Origin: Chenopodium formosanum
Taxonomy: Eukaryota > Streptophyta > Magnoliopsida > Caryophyllales > Amaranthaceae
Direction: 5' to 3'
DNA length: 64,000 bases
NCBI GenBank assembly: GCA_024500155.1
Contig: CM044858.1
Span: 24,105,795-24,169,794, forward strand
Shown here: positions 11,453 to 24,386 of the stretch, one piece after another
Layout: every line of letters starts with the position of its first letter
How positions within the stretch are numbered: the stretch's first letter is position 1
Program-made: the position numbers and the translations under genes
Notes under the pieces: generated by a model
Seen by the model: the letters and a program-made list of their open reading frames with translations, nothing else
The model's database searches: none
What the model was told of the DNA's origin: nothing

Positions 11453-14400
11453 GCCTTCAATTTTGGAATTTTTTGACCTTTTTTCGCCCGGAAATAAAAA
11501 CTGCCGAGTTGTTTACCATGGATCCTAATACCCTCTGGGAGTCCAATTGAGTGGGTAGAACCATCCAATATGCCTTTAAATAGTCAATTTACTCGTTCCA
11601 AACTTGCACCGATATCGTGACCTCAAGCCTTCCACGGACATTGATGGAAACATATAAGGGTCATGTATGGTTCCAAATGTTATTATATGACCCTAAGATG
11701 TATCCCCTAGGGTATCAAGACTTTTCGCCACCGGGCCCCGTAACCTCAAAATTCCTCAAGAAACGTGGATTATAGCCTTTAATTTTTGGAATTTTTTGAC
11801 CTTTTTTCTCTCGGAAATAAAAAATTGCCGAGATGTTTACCATGGTTCCTAATACCCTCCAGGAGTCCAATTTAGTGGGTGTAACCATTCAATATGCCTT
11901 TAAACAATCAATTTACCAGTTCCAAACTTGCACCGATATCGTGACCTCAAGCCTACCACGGGCATTTATGGCAACATATAAGGGTCATATATGGTTCCAA
12001 CCGTCATTATATGACCCTAAGATGTATCCTCTAGGGTCTCAAGACTTTTCGCCACCGGGCCCCGTAACCTCAAAATTCCTCTAAAAGCGTGGATTATAGC
12101 CTTCAATTTTGGAACTTTTTGACCTTTTTTCTCTCGGAAATAAAAATTGCCGAGATGTTTACCATGGTTCCTAATACCCTCCGGGAGTCCAATTATGTGG
12201 GTGGAACCATCCAATATGCCTTTAAACAGCCAATTTACCCGTTCCAAACATGCTCCGATATCGTGATCTCAAGCCTGCCACGGACATTTATGGCAACATA
12301 TAAGGGTCATATATGGTTCCAAACGTCATTATATGACCCTAAGATGTATCCCCTAGGGTCTCAAGACTTTTCGCCACTGGGCCCCGTAACCTTAAAATTC
12401 CTCAAAAAGCGTGGATTATAGCCTTCAATTTTGGAATTTTTTGACCTTTTTTCGCCCGGAAATAAAAATTTCCGAGATGTTTACCATGGTTTTTAATACC
12501 CTCCGGGAGTCCAATTGAGTGGGTAAAACCATCCAATATGCCTTAAAGCAGTCAATTTACCCGTTCCAAACTTTCACCGATATCGTGACCTCAAGCCTAC
12601 CACGGACATTTATGGCAACATATAAGGGTCATACATTGTTCTAAACGTCATTATATGACCCTAAGATGTATCCTCTAGGGTCTCAAGACCTTTCGCCACC
12701 GGGCCCCGTAACCTCAAAATTCCTCAAAAACCGTGGATTATAGCCTTCAATTTTGGAATTTTTGACCTTTTTTCGCCTGAAAATAAAAATTGCCGAGATG
12801 TTTACCATGGTTCCTAATACCATCCGGGAGTCCAATTGAGTGGGTGGAACCATCCAATATGCCTTTAAACAGTCAATTCACCCGTTCCAAACTTGCACCG
12901 ATATCGTGACCTCAAGCCTACCACGGACATTTATGGCAACATATAAGGGTCATATATGGTTCCAAACGTCATTATATGACCCTAAGATGTATCCCCTGGG
13001 GTCTCAAGACATTTCGCCACTGGGCCTCGGAACCTCAAAATTCCTTTAAAAGCGTGGATTATAGCCTTCAATTTTGGATTTTTTTGACTTGTTTTGGCCC
13101 GGAAAAAAAATTTCCGAGATGTTTACCATGGTTCCTAATACCTTCCGGGAGTCCTATTGAGTGGGTGAAACCATCTAATATGCCTTTAAACAGTCAATTT
13201 ACCCGTTCAAAACTTGCACCGGTATCGTGACCTCAAGCCTACCACGGACATTTATGGCAACATATAAGGGTCATATATGGTTCCAAACGTCATTATATGA
13301 CCCTAAGTTGTATCCCCTAGGGTCTCAAGCCTTTTCGCCACCGGGCCCCGTAACCTCAAAATTCCTCAAAAACAGTGGATTATTTCCTTCAATTTTAGAA
13401 TTTTTTGACTTTTTTTCGTCCGGAAATAAAAATTGACGAGATGTTTACCATGGTTCCTAATATCCTCCGGGAGTCCAATTGAGTGGGTGGAACCATCCAA
13501 TATGCCTTTAAACAGCCAATTTACCAGTTCCAAACTTGCACCGATATCGTGACCTCAACCTGCCACGGACATTTATGGCAACATATAAGGGTCATATATG
13601 GTTCCAAACGTCATTATATGACCCTAAGATGTATCCCTAGGGTTTCAAGACTTTTCGCCACTGGGCCCCGTAACCTTAAAATTCATCAAAAAGCGTGGAT
13701 TATAGCCTTCAATTTTGGAATTTTTTGACCTTTTTTCGCCCGGAAATAAAAATTTCCGAGATGTTTACAATGGTTTCTCATACCCTCCGGGAGTCCAATT
13801 GAGTGGGTGGAACCATCCAATATGCCTATAAACAGTCAATTTACCGTTCCAAACTTGCACCGATATCGTGACCTCAAGCCTACCACGGACATTTATGGCA
13901 ACATATAAGGGTCATATATGGTTCCAAACGTCATTATATGACCCTAAGATGTATCCCCTAGGGTTTCAAGACTTTTCGCCACCGGGCCCCGTAACCTCAA
14001 AATTCCTTAAAAACAGTGGATTATTTCCTTCAATTTAAGAATTTTTTGACCGTTTTTCGCCTGGAAATAAAAATTGCCGACATGTTTACCATGGTTCCTA
14101 ATATCCTCCGGGAGTCCAATTGAGTGGGTGGAACCATCCAATATGCCTTTAAACAGCCAATTTACCCGTTCCAAACTTGCACCGATATCGTGACCTCAAG
14201 CCTGCCACGGACATTTATGGCAACATATAAGGGTCATATATGGTTCCAAACGTCATTATATGACCCTAAGATGTATCCCCTAGGGTCTCAAGACTTTTCG
14301 CCACTAGGCCCCGGTAACCTTAAAATTCCTCACAAAGCGTGGATTATAGCCTTCAATTTTGGAATTTTTTGACCTTTTTTCGCCCGGAAATAAAAATTTC

Positions 14401-17400
14401 TGAGATGTTTACCATGGTTTTTAATACCCTCCGGGAGTCCAATTGAGTGGGTAAAACCATCCAATATGCCTTAAAGCAGTCAATTTACCCGTTCCAAACT
14501 TTCACCGATATCGTGACCTCAAGCCTGTCACGGACGTTTATGGCAACATATAATGGTCATATATGGTTCCAAACTTCATTATATGACCCTAAGATGTATC
14601 CTCTAGGGTCTCAAGACTTTTCGCCACCGGGCCCCGTTACCTCAAAATTCTTCAAAAAGCGTGGATAACCTTTAATTTTGGAATTTTTTGACCTTTTTTC
14701 GCCCGGAAATAAAAATTAGCGAGATGTTTACCATGGTTCCTAATACCTCTGGGAGTCCAATTGAGTGGGTGGAACCATCCAATATGCTTTTAAACAGTCA
14801 ATTTACCCGTTCCAAACTTGCACCGATATCGTGACCGCAAGCATACCACGGACATTTATGGCAACATATAAGGGTCATATATGGTTCCAAACGTCATTAT
14901 ATGACCCGAAGATGTATCCCCTAGGGTCTCAAGAATTTTCGCCACCGGGCCCCGTAACCTCAAAATTCCTCAAAAAGCGTGGATTATAGCCTTCAATTTT
15001 GGAATTTTTTGACTTTTTTTCGCCCGGAAATAAAAATTGACGAGATGGTTACCATGGTTCCTAATACCCTCCGTGAGTCCAATTGAGTGGGTGGAACCAT
15101 CCAATATGCCTTTAAACAGTCAATTTACCCGTTCCAAACTTGCACCGATATTGTGATCTCAAGCCTACCACGGACATTTATGGCAACATATAAGGGTCAT
15201 ATATGGTTCCAAACGTCATTATATGACCCTAAGATGTATCCCCTAGGGTCTCAAGACTTTTCGCCACCGGGCTCTGTAACTTCAAAATTCCTCAAAAAGC
15301 GTGGATTATAGCTTTCAATTTTGGAATTTTTTGAGCTTTTTTCGTCCGGAAACAAAAATTGCTGAGATTTTAACCATGGTTCCTAATACCCTCCGGGAGT
15401 CCAATTGAATGGGTGGAACCATCCAATATGCCTTTAAACAGTCAATTTACCCGTTCCAAACTTGCACCGATATCGTGACCTCAAGCCTACCACTGACATT
15501 TATGGCCACATATAAGGGTCATATATGGTTCCAAATGTCATTATATAACCCTTAGATGTATCCCTGAGGGTCTCAAGACTTTTCGCCACCGGGCCCCGTA
15601 ACCTCAAAATTCCTCAAAAAGCGTGGATTTTAGCCTTCAATTTTGGATTTTTTGACCTCTTTTGGCCAAAAATAAAATTACCGAGATGTTTACCATGGTT
15701 CCTAATACCCTCCGGGAGTCTAATTGATAGGGTGGAACCATCCAATATGCCTTTAAACAGTCAATTTACCCGTTCCAAACTTTCACTGATATCGTGACCT
15801 CAAGCCTACCACGGACATTTATGGCAACATATAATGGTCATATATGGTTCCAAACGTCATTATATGACCCTAAGATGTATCCCCTAGGGTCTCAAGACTT
15901 TTCGCCACCGGGCCCCGTAACCTCTAAATTCCTCAAAAAGCGTGGATTATACCCTTCAATTTTGGAATTTTTTGACCTTTTGTCGCTCAGAAATAAAAAT
16001 TGCCGAGATGTTTACCATGGTTCCTAATACCCTCCGGGAGTCCAATTGAGTGGGTGAAACCATCCAATATGCCATTAAACAGTCAATTTACCCGTTCAAC
16101 ACTTGTACCGATATCGTGACCTCAAGCCTACCACGGACATTTATGGCAACATATAAGGGTCATATATGGTTCCTAATGTCATTATATGACCCTAAGATGT
16201 ATCCTTGAGGGTCTCAGGACTTTTCGCCACTGGGCCCCGTAACCTCAAAATTCCTCAAAAAGCGTGGATTATAACCTTTAATTTTGGAATTTTTTGACCT
16301 TTTTTAGCCCAGAAATAAAAATTTCCGAGATGTTTACCGTAGTTCCTAAAACCCTCCGAGAGTCCTATTGAGTGGGTGGAACCATCCAATATGCCTTTAA
16401 ACAGTCAATTTACCCGTTCTAAACTTGCACCGATATCGTGACATCAAGCCTACCACGGACATTTATGGAAACATATAAGGGTCATATATGGTTCCAAACG
16501 TCATTATATGACCCTAAGATGTATCCCCTTGGGTCTAAAGACTTTTCGCCACCGGGTCCAGTAACCTCAAAATTCCTCAAAAAGCGTGGATTATACCCTT
16601 CAATTTTGGAATTTTTTGACCTTTTTTCGCACGAAAATAAAAATTGCCGAGATGTTTATCATGGTTTCTAATACCCTCCGGGAGTCCAATTGAGTGGGTG
16701 GAACCAACCAATTTGCCTTTAAACAGTCAATTTACCCGTTCAACACTTGCACCGATATCGTGACCTCAAGCCTACCACGGACATTTATGGCAACATATAA
16801 AGGTCATATATGGATCCGAATGTCATTATATGACCCTAAGATGTATCCCTAAGGGTCTCAAGACTTTTCGCCACCGGGCCCCGTAACCTCAAAATTCCTC
16901 AAAAAGCGTGGATTATAGCCTTCAATTTTGGATTTTATGACCTTTTTTGGCCCGGAAAATAAATTGCCGAGATGTTTACCATGGTTCCTAATACCCTTCG
17001 GGAGTCCAATTGAGTGGGTGGAACCATCCAATATGCCTTTAAACAGTCAATTTACCCGTTCCAAACTTTCACCGATATCGTGACCTCAAGCCTACCACGG
17101 ACATTTATGGCAACATATAAGGGTCATATATGGTTCCAAACGTCATTATATGACCCAAAGATGTATCCCCTAGGTTCTAAAGACTTTTCGCCACCGGTTC
17201 CCGTTACCTCAAAATTCCTCTAAAAGCGTGGATTAAAGCTTTCAATTTTGGAATTTTTTGACCTTTTTTCGCACGGAAATAAAAATTGCCGAGATGTTTA
17301 CCATGGTTCCAAATACCCTCCGGGAGTCCAATTGTGTGGGTGGAACCATCCAATTTGCCTTTAAACATTCAATTTACCCGTTCAACACTTGCACCGATAT

Positions 17401-18559
17401 CGTGACCTCAAGCCTACCACGGACATTTATGGTAACATATAAAGGTCATATATGGTTCCAAATGTCATTATATGACCCTAAGATGTATCCCTAAGGGTTT
17501 CAAGACTTTTTGCCACCGGGCCCCGTAACCTCAAAATTCCTAAAAAAGCGTGGATTATAGCCTTCAATTTTTGATTTTTTGACCTTTTTTGGCCCGGAAA
17601 ATAAAATTGCTGAGATGTTTACCATGGTTCCTAATACCCTCTGGGAGTCCAATTGAGTGGGTGAAACCATCCAATATGCCTTTAAACAGGCAATTTACCC
17701 GTTCCAAACTTTCACCGATATCGTGACCTCAAGCCTACCACGGATATTAATGGAAACATATAATGGTCATATATGGTTCCAAACGTCATTATATGACCCT
17801 AAGATGTATCCCCTAGGGTCTCAAAACTTTTCGCCACCGGGCCCTGTAACCTCAAAATTCCTCAAAAAGCGTGGATTATACCCTTCAATTTTGGAATTTT
17901 TTGACCTTTTTTCGCCCGGAAATAAAAATTGTCGAGATGTTTACTATGGTTCCTAATACCCACCGGGAGTCCAATTGAGTGGGTGGAACCATCCAATTTG
18001 CCTTTAAACAGTCAATTTACCCGTTCAACACTTGCACCGATATCGTGACCTCAAGCCTACCACGGACATTTATGGCAACATATAAAGGTCATATATGGTT
18101 CCAAATGTCATTATATGACCCTAAGATGTATCCCTGAGGTTCTCAAGACTTTTCGCCACCGGGCCCCGTAACCTCAAAATTCCTCAAAAAGCGTGGATTA
18201 TAGCCTTCAATTTTGGATTTTTTGACTTTTTTTGGCCTGGAAAATAAAATTGCCGAGATGTTTACCATGGTTCCTAATACCCTCCGGGAGTCCAATTGAG
18301 TGGGTGGAACCATCCAATATGCCTTTAAACAGTCAAATTACCCGTTCCAAACTTTCACCGATATCGTGACCTCAAGCCTACCACGGACATTTATGGAAAC
18401 ATATAATGGTCATATATGGTTCCAAACGTCATTATATGACCCTAAGATTTATCCCCTAGGGTCTCAAGACTTTTCTCCATCGGGCCCCAAAACCTCAAAA
18501 TTCCTCAAAAAGCGTGAATTATAGCCTTCAATTTTGGAATTTTTTGACCTTTTTTCGCC

Positions 18560-19810
18560 TGGAAATAAAAATTGCCGAGATGTTTACCATGGTTCCTAAT
18601 ACCTTCCGGGAGTCCAATTGAGTGGGTGGAACCATCCAATATGCCTTTCAACAGTCAATTTACCCGTTCCAAACTTGCACCGATATCGTGACCTCAAGCC
18701 TACCACGGATATTTATGGCAACATATAAGGGTCAAATATGGTTCCAAACGTCATTATATGACCCTAAGATGTATCCCCTAGGGTCTGAAGACTTTTCGCC
18801 ACCTGGCCTCGTTACCTCAAAAATCCTTAAAAAGCGTGGATTATAGCCTTCAATTTTGGAATTTTTTTACCTTTTTTTGCTCGAAAATAAAAATTGTCGA
18901 GATGTTTACTAGGGTTCCTAATACCCTCCGGGAGTCCAATTGAGTGGGTGGAACCATCCAATATGCCTTTACACAGTCAATTTACCCGTTCAACACTTGC
19001 ACCGATATCGTGACCTCAAGCCTGCCACGGACATTTATGGCAACATATAAGGGTCATATATGGTTCCAAACTTCATTATATGACCCTAAGATGTATCCCC
19101 TAGGGTCTCAAGACTTTTCTCTACCGGGCCCCGTAACTTGAAAATTCCTCAAAAAGCGTGGATTATAGCCTTCGATTTTGGAATTTTTTGACCTTTTTTA
19201 GCCCGGAAATAAAAATTGCCGAGATGTTTACCGTATTTCCTAAAACCCTCCGGGAGTCCAATTGATTGGGTGGAACCATCCAATATGCCTTTAAAAAGTC
19301 AATTTACTCGTTCCAAACTTGCACCGATATCGTGACCTCAAGCCTACCACGGACATTTATGGCAACATATAAGGGTCATATATGGTTCCAAACGTCATTA
19401 TATGACCCTAAGATGTATCCCCTAGGGTCTGAAGACTTTTCGCCACCGGGCCTCGTAACCTCAAAAATCCTTAAAAAGCGTGGATTATAGCCTTCAATTT
19501 TGGAATTTTTTTACCTTTTTTCGCTCGGAAATAAAAATTGTCGAGATGTTTACCAGGGTTCCTAATACCCTCCGGGAGTCCAATTGAGTGGGTGGAACCA
19601 TCCAATATGCCTTTACACAGTCAATTTACCCGTTCAACACTTGCACCGATATCGTGACCTCAAGCCTGCCACGGACATTTATGGCAACATATAAGAGTCA
19701 TATATGGTTCCAAACTTCGTTATATGACCCTAAGATATATCCCCTAGGGTCTCAAGACTTTTCGCCACCAGGCCCCGTAACCTCAATATTTCTGAAAAAG
19801 CGTTGATTAT
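18560..19810 (+). repeat. Two-monomer higher-order repeat in the satellite
   Basis: Monomers starting near 18622 and 19266, and those near 18944 and 19588, form pairs 644 bp apart (two monomers). Each pair shares private variants: ggtctgaagacttttcg and cctcaaaaatccttaaaaag in the first, and tgcctttacacagtc, gttcaacacttgcacc and caaacttc in the second. This is a dimeric higher-order repeat with two visible copies. Confidence 0.7.
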
Positions 19811-22664
19811 AGCCTTTAATTTTGGAATTTTTGACCTTTTTTCGCCCGGAAATAAAAATTGCCGAGATGTTTACCATTGTTCCTAATACTCTCCGGGAGT
19901 CTAATTGAGTGGGTGGAACCATCCAAAATGCCTTTAAACAGTCAATTTACCCGTTCCAAACTTGCACCGATATCGTGACCACAAGCCTACCACGGACATT
20001 TATGGCAACATATAAGGGTCATATATGGATCCAAACGTCCTTATATGACCCTAAGATGTATCCCCTAGGGTCTCAAGAACTTTCGCCCCCGGGCCCCGTA
20101 ACCTCAAAACTACTTAAAAAGCGTAGATTATAGTCTTCAATTTTGGAATTTTTTGACCTTTTTTCTCCCGGAAATAAAAATTACCGAGATGTTTACCATG
20201 GTTCCTAATACCCTCCAGGAGTGCAATTGAGAGGGTGGAACCATCGAATATGCCTTTAAACAGTTAATTTACCCGTTCCAAACTTGCACCGATATCGTGA
20301 CCTCAAGCCTTCCACGGACATTTATGGCAACATATAAGGATCATATATGGTTTCGAACATCATTAAATGACCCTAAGATGTATCCCCTAGGGTCTGAAGA
20401 CTTTTCGCCACCGGGCCCCGAAACCTCAAAATTCCTACAAATGCCTGGATTATAGCCTTCAATTTTGGAATTTTTAAACCTTTTTTCGCCCGGAAATGAA
20501 AATTGCCGAGATGTTTACCATGGTTCCTAATACCCTACGGGAGTCCAATTGAGTGGGTGGAACCATCGAATATGCCTTTAAACAGTCAATTTACCCGTTC
20601 CAAACTTGCTCCGATATCGTGACCTCAAGCCTACCACGGACATTTACGGCAACATATAAGGGTCATATATGGTTCCAAGCGTCATTAAATGACCCTAAGA
20701 TGTATCCCCTAGGGTCTCAAGACTTTTCGCCACCGGCTTCCGTAACCTCAAAATTTCTTAAACCGTGGATTATAGCTTTCAATTTTGGAATTTTTTGACC
20801 TTTTTTCTCCCGGAAATAAAAATTGCCCAAATGTTTACCATGGTTCCTAATACCCTCCAGGAGTCCAATTGAGTGGGTGGAATCATCCAATATGCCATTA
20901 AACAGTCAATTTACCCGTTCCAAACTTGCACTAATATCGTGACCTCAAGCCTACCATGGACATTAATGGCAGCATTTAAAGGTCATATAAGGTTCCAAAC
21001 GTAATTATATGACCCTAAGATGTATCCCCTTGGGTCTCAAGACTTTTCTCCACCGGGCCCCGTAACCTCAAAATTCCTCAAAAAGCGTAGATTATAGCCT
21101 TCATTTTTGGAATTTTTTAACCTTTTTTCGGCCGGAAAAAAAAATTGCCGAGATGTTTACCATGGTTCCTAGTACCCTCTGGGAGTCCAATTGAGTGGGT
21201 GGAACCATCCAATATGCCTTTAAAAAGTCAATTTACCCGTTCCAAACTTGCACCGATATCGTGACCTCAAGCCTACCACAGTCATTTATGGCAACATATA
21301 AGGGACATATATGGTTCCATACGTCATTATATGACCCTAACATGTATCCCCTAGGGTCTCAAGACTTTTCGCCACCGGGCCCCGTAACCTCAAAATTCCT
21401 CAAAAACGTGGATTATAGACTTCAATTTTGGAATTTTTTGACTTTTTTGGCCCGAAAATAAAAATTGCCGAGATATTTACCATGGTTCCTAATACCCTCC
21501 GAGAGTCTAATTGAGTGGGTGGAACAATCCAATATGCCTTTAAACAGTCAATTTACCCGTTCCAAACTTGCACCGATATCATGACCTCAAGCCTACCACG
21601 GACATTTATGGCAACATATAAGGGTCATATATGGTTCCAAACGTCATTATATGACCTTAAGATGTATCCCTAGGGTCTCAAGACTTTTCGCCACCTGGCC
21701 CCGTAACCTCAAAATTCCTCAAAAAGCGTGGATTAGCCTTCATTTTTGGAATTTTTTGACCTTTTTTTGCCCGGAAATAAAATTTTCCGAGATGGTTACC
21801 ATGGATCCTAATACCCTCCGGGAGTACAATTGAGTGGGTGGAACCATCCAGTATGCCTTTCAACACTCAATTTACCCGTTCTAAACTTCACCGATATCGT
21901 GACCTCAAGCCTACCACTGACATTTATGGCAACATATAAGGGTCATATATGGTTCCAAACGTCATTATATGACCCTAAGATGTTTCCTCTAGGGTCTCAA
22001 GACCTTTCGCCACCGGGCCCCCGTAACCTCAAAATTCCTTAAAAAGCATGGATTTATAGCATTCAATATTGGAATTTTTTGACCTTTTTTCACCCGTAAC
22101 CCAGTGATGAATGCCTTTCACGTCGAACCATTATCGAATTAGGTGAAAGTGGTTGGAAGTCAAGTGTTGCGGTTTAGTTTTAATTAAAATTCTCTTCTCT
22201 CTGTTTTTGAAAATAACAGTATTTATTTGAAAATAGCCAAACCAGTTTAGTTTGGTACATAATTAAGTTCCAATAATAGTGTAGTTGGATGGGGCTCGAA
22301 AAGACCTTTCCAACGATATATTATATGCCCAATTCCGATGAATATTGAGGAAGTTATGGCCAAAATACTAAACTGGGCCCGATTAATTATTTAAATACAG
22401 CCCAATGATCTAGAGGAGGGCCCAATGTTAATTATTATTCCTAAAATTATTAGGATTAATTATGATTTTCTAGAAGTTTCTAGAAGGTTCTTCTTAATTC
22501 TAATATTATTAGATTTAATAATTAATTATTTTAAAATAGACTTTTATTTGGAGTAAAATATTGTTTTATTATCTTAAAAATATGTATTTTATCTTCTGTA
22601 CGGATTCCGTAGATCAAGTTGATTAAAAATCGGATTCCGCGTGAAGAAAACGCGCTAATACAGG

Positions 22665-22740
22665 TTGTCGCCAAACGACAAGTCTGTCGCCGCGCGACAG
22701 ACCCTATCGCCTCGCGACAGAGTCGATTCCTGGCGACAGC
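22665..22740. repeat. GTCGCC/GGCGAC palindrome cluster A (5' LTR)
   Basis: Three 17-bp near-palindromes lie about 20 bp apart: TTGTCGCCAAACGACAA (22665), CTGTCGCCGCGCGACAG (22684, perfect) and CTATCGCCTCGCGACAG (22704). A half-site CTGGCGACAGC follows at 22730. The cluster ends 50 bp before the LTR TATA box, where enhancer or proximal-promoter elements would be expected. Confidence 0.9.
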
Positions 22741-22790
22741 GTGTAGTTTTATTCCTTATCAAATTCTATGATTTTCCGGACTATTTTCAT

Positions 22791-22800
22791 TATAAATAGG
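22791..22800 (+). promoter_or_regulatory. TATA box of the 5' LTR promoter
   Basis: The box is TATAAATAGG, followed by gtccgaatcc. It lies in the middle of the LTR, upstream of a pyrimidine-rich leader (ctctctctttc near 22880), and would set the start of the genomic RNA about 30 bp downstream. The same box occurs in the 3' LTR at 39766. Confidence 0.8.
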
Positions 22801-23189
22801 GTCCGAATCCTTGTTTTCAGAATCATCAATTCTTCCTTAATTCTCTCTTTTCTTTCTTGAGCAATATTTGCTTTCTTTCTCTCTCTCTTTCTAAACTAGC
22901 TTTTCACAAACACAATTCCGCATTCACAAGACTTAGAGTCTCTTAGCCAAGTTCGAAGTTGCCTTCGCCCTAGACGTGAAAGGTTGATAATTTCTGAGGG
23001 TTTGGTCCAAAACTAGTCTAAACTTTATTTAATTTGATTTCAATTTAATTCTTTACTGATTGTTTATTGATTTTCATTGAAGTTTACTAACTTGTGTATT
23101 TTGTTATTAGAAAGAGGTACGAGGCTTCAAAGTAAGTAGATTAGCTTACTTCCTATTTCTTTCACAATGTAGATTGCATGCTTATTATT

Positions 23190-23410
23190 GTTTAATATTT
23201 CTAGTATCATGTTAGGATGCTTTTAATGCTTTCTAGTATCATGTTCGGATGTTATTTTATGCTTTCTAGTATCATGTTTAGGATGCCTTTACTCTTTTCT
23301 AATATCATGATAGCATGTTAGTACCATGTTAGGTTTAAAGCTTTGATCTTTATTGTTTAGTGACATGCTAGGAGTTGTTATTAATCTTGTTAGTATCATG
23401 CCTAGGATCT
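23190..23410 (+). repeat. Imperfect short direct repeats inside the LTR
   Basis: The phrase ctagtatcatgttaggatg recurs in diverged form about six times at roughly 30-40-bp spacing. Variants include tagtatcatgttcgg, taatatcatgatag, tagtaccatgttagg and tagtatcatgcctagg. The matching tract in the 3' LTR is about 40175-40395. The tract is downstream of the TATA box, so it would be transcribed in R/U5. Confidence 0.75.
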
Positions 23411-23994
23411 TGCTATTATTATTAAGCTTTATTATGCCTTATTATGTTATTATCATCATTATTATTGTTTATTATTATGTTGCTTGATGTATTTTTATTG
23501 TTATTGCTTGATCACACCTTTTATGATTGTTAAAGGGAATTTGTACTTGAAATCACGCTTAATAAGATAATTATTAATTTGGTTTAGGCTAATGTGATTT
23601 TAATTCAAGTGATCGCCAATAATAGTCTTTTTTGTGCATTAATATTCAACAAACATAGATAAACAGGGTAGGTTTAATATGATGTTTGTGTGTTATTCGA
23701 AAAGCGCACATGAATACGAACAGAACAAAGTAGAGGCCTATTTAATAGGGCGGGTCCTTTCTTTTGTAGATTGGATTCGTACCCTCATCCCCGGACCCTG
23801 TTTGGTTCAAGACCTTATGGAGTAGTTGATGGTCCTTTTGGATTGTCTTTTGGGTTTACAAGTTCCTAAAACTTGTTGGCGACTCTTTTTGCTCTTTGTC
23901 TTTCCCTTTGGAACGCCACCGTACTTTAGTGTATGATCACAGTGGGGTTCAAGTTTGGGGTAATCATAATGCTTGAAATATTCCCTACAGTTTT

Positions 23995-24012
23995 TGGCGA
24001 CTCCACTGGGGA
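23995..24012 (+). other. Primer binding site (tRNA-Arg type)
   Basis: TGGCGACTCCACTGGGGA starts 5 bp after the LTR end. Its 5' part is the reverse complement of the CCA-terminated 3' end of plant tRNA-Arg, the primer used by Ogre-type elements. A second copy of the first ten bases of the tRNA complement (TGGCGACTCT) sits inside each LTR, at 23877 and 40862. Confidence 0.85.
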
Positions 24013-24309
24013 GGATTTCTATTTATATTCCTGAAATTTATTTAATTTTGGCAATTATTTAGAATGAGCGGATGAGACTCGAAAAATTCTAAGTATTTCA
24101 TGTGCGTGATTTGATTAACATTATTGTCATCTGCATTAAAAGGTCCTCATGGGAGCACCCCATGAGTCAATCCATAGGAATTTTACACGTAGGAAATTTG
24201 AGAAATATCTTTCATGACTAGAATCGAAAAGATGATGCGAAATCTGGAAAATTCAAAGAACACAGAAACTTGCCAAGGCATGTAGGAACTAGCGTCTAGA
24301 AAACAGGGC

Positions 24310-24386
24310 TTGTCGCCCGTAAAAAGTTTCTGTCGCCTGGCGACAGGAGCTTTTTTGCGGCGACAGTCCCTGTAGTCTGGCGCCAA
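24310..24386. repeat. Palindrome cluster B (leader)
   Basis: Contains TTGTCGCC (24310), the full 17-bp palindrome CTGTCGCCTGGCGACAG (24330-24346), a half-site GCGGCGACAG (24357) and CTGGCGCCAAG (24378). The same module occurs in the LTR and in other gaps of the element. Confidence 0.85.

Larger units (their letters stand above)
4452..22099 (+). repeat. 322-bp satellite, block 1 (about 55 monomers)
   Basis: Direct repeats with a 322-bp period; the phrase gagtgggtggaaccatcc recurs at about 5196, 5518, 5840, 12840, 14124, 14447 and 15087. The typical order within a monomer is gtggaaccatccaatatgcc, ccgttccaaacttgcaccg, atatcgtgacctcaagcc, agggtcatatatgg, tatatgaccctaagatg, ccctagggtctcaag, gccaccgggccccgtaacc, aaaaagcgtggattatagcc, ggaattttttgacc, cgcccggaaataaaaattg, gtttaccatggttcc. 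Most monomers differ from one another by several percent. A few are internally deleted: near 6390 the tract between ggaa and ataaa is missing, and near 7330 the tract from gacc to ccatggttcc is missing. No recognisable gene lies in the block. It starts at the CACTA end and stops at the truncated 5' LTR of the Ogre-like element. Confidence 0.97.
22100..23989 (+). repeat. 5' LTR of the Ogre-like element, 5'-truncated
   Basis: It aligns throughout with 39012-40974. The 3' copy begins TGTAGACACC at 38979, but the left copy starts abruptly with cccagtgatgaatgcc, so its first 33 bp are absent. It ends ttccctaca at 23989, just before the primer site. It contains the palindrome cluster (22665-22740), a TATA box (22791), a CT-rich stretch (about 22840-22900) and imperfect repeats on tagtatcatgttaggatg. 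By eye, about 15 substitutions separate the two LTRs in the first 310 bp and only about as many in the remaining 1.6 kb. The 3' copy also has an extra catcaattct and three more palindrome units. Confidence 0.95.

Noticed and set aside
5196..20133. Dozens of near-identical 74-codon frames (GGTIQYAFKQSIY...SKFLKKRGL), one per satellite monomer
   Set aside because: They start at GTG, not ATG. The 322-bp period is not a multiple of three, so frames do not join, and the monomers are non-coding satellite; many copies have stops or frame changes. The frame exists because the monomer is repeated.
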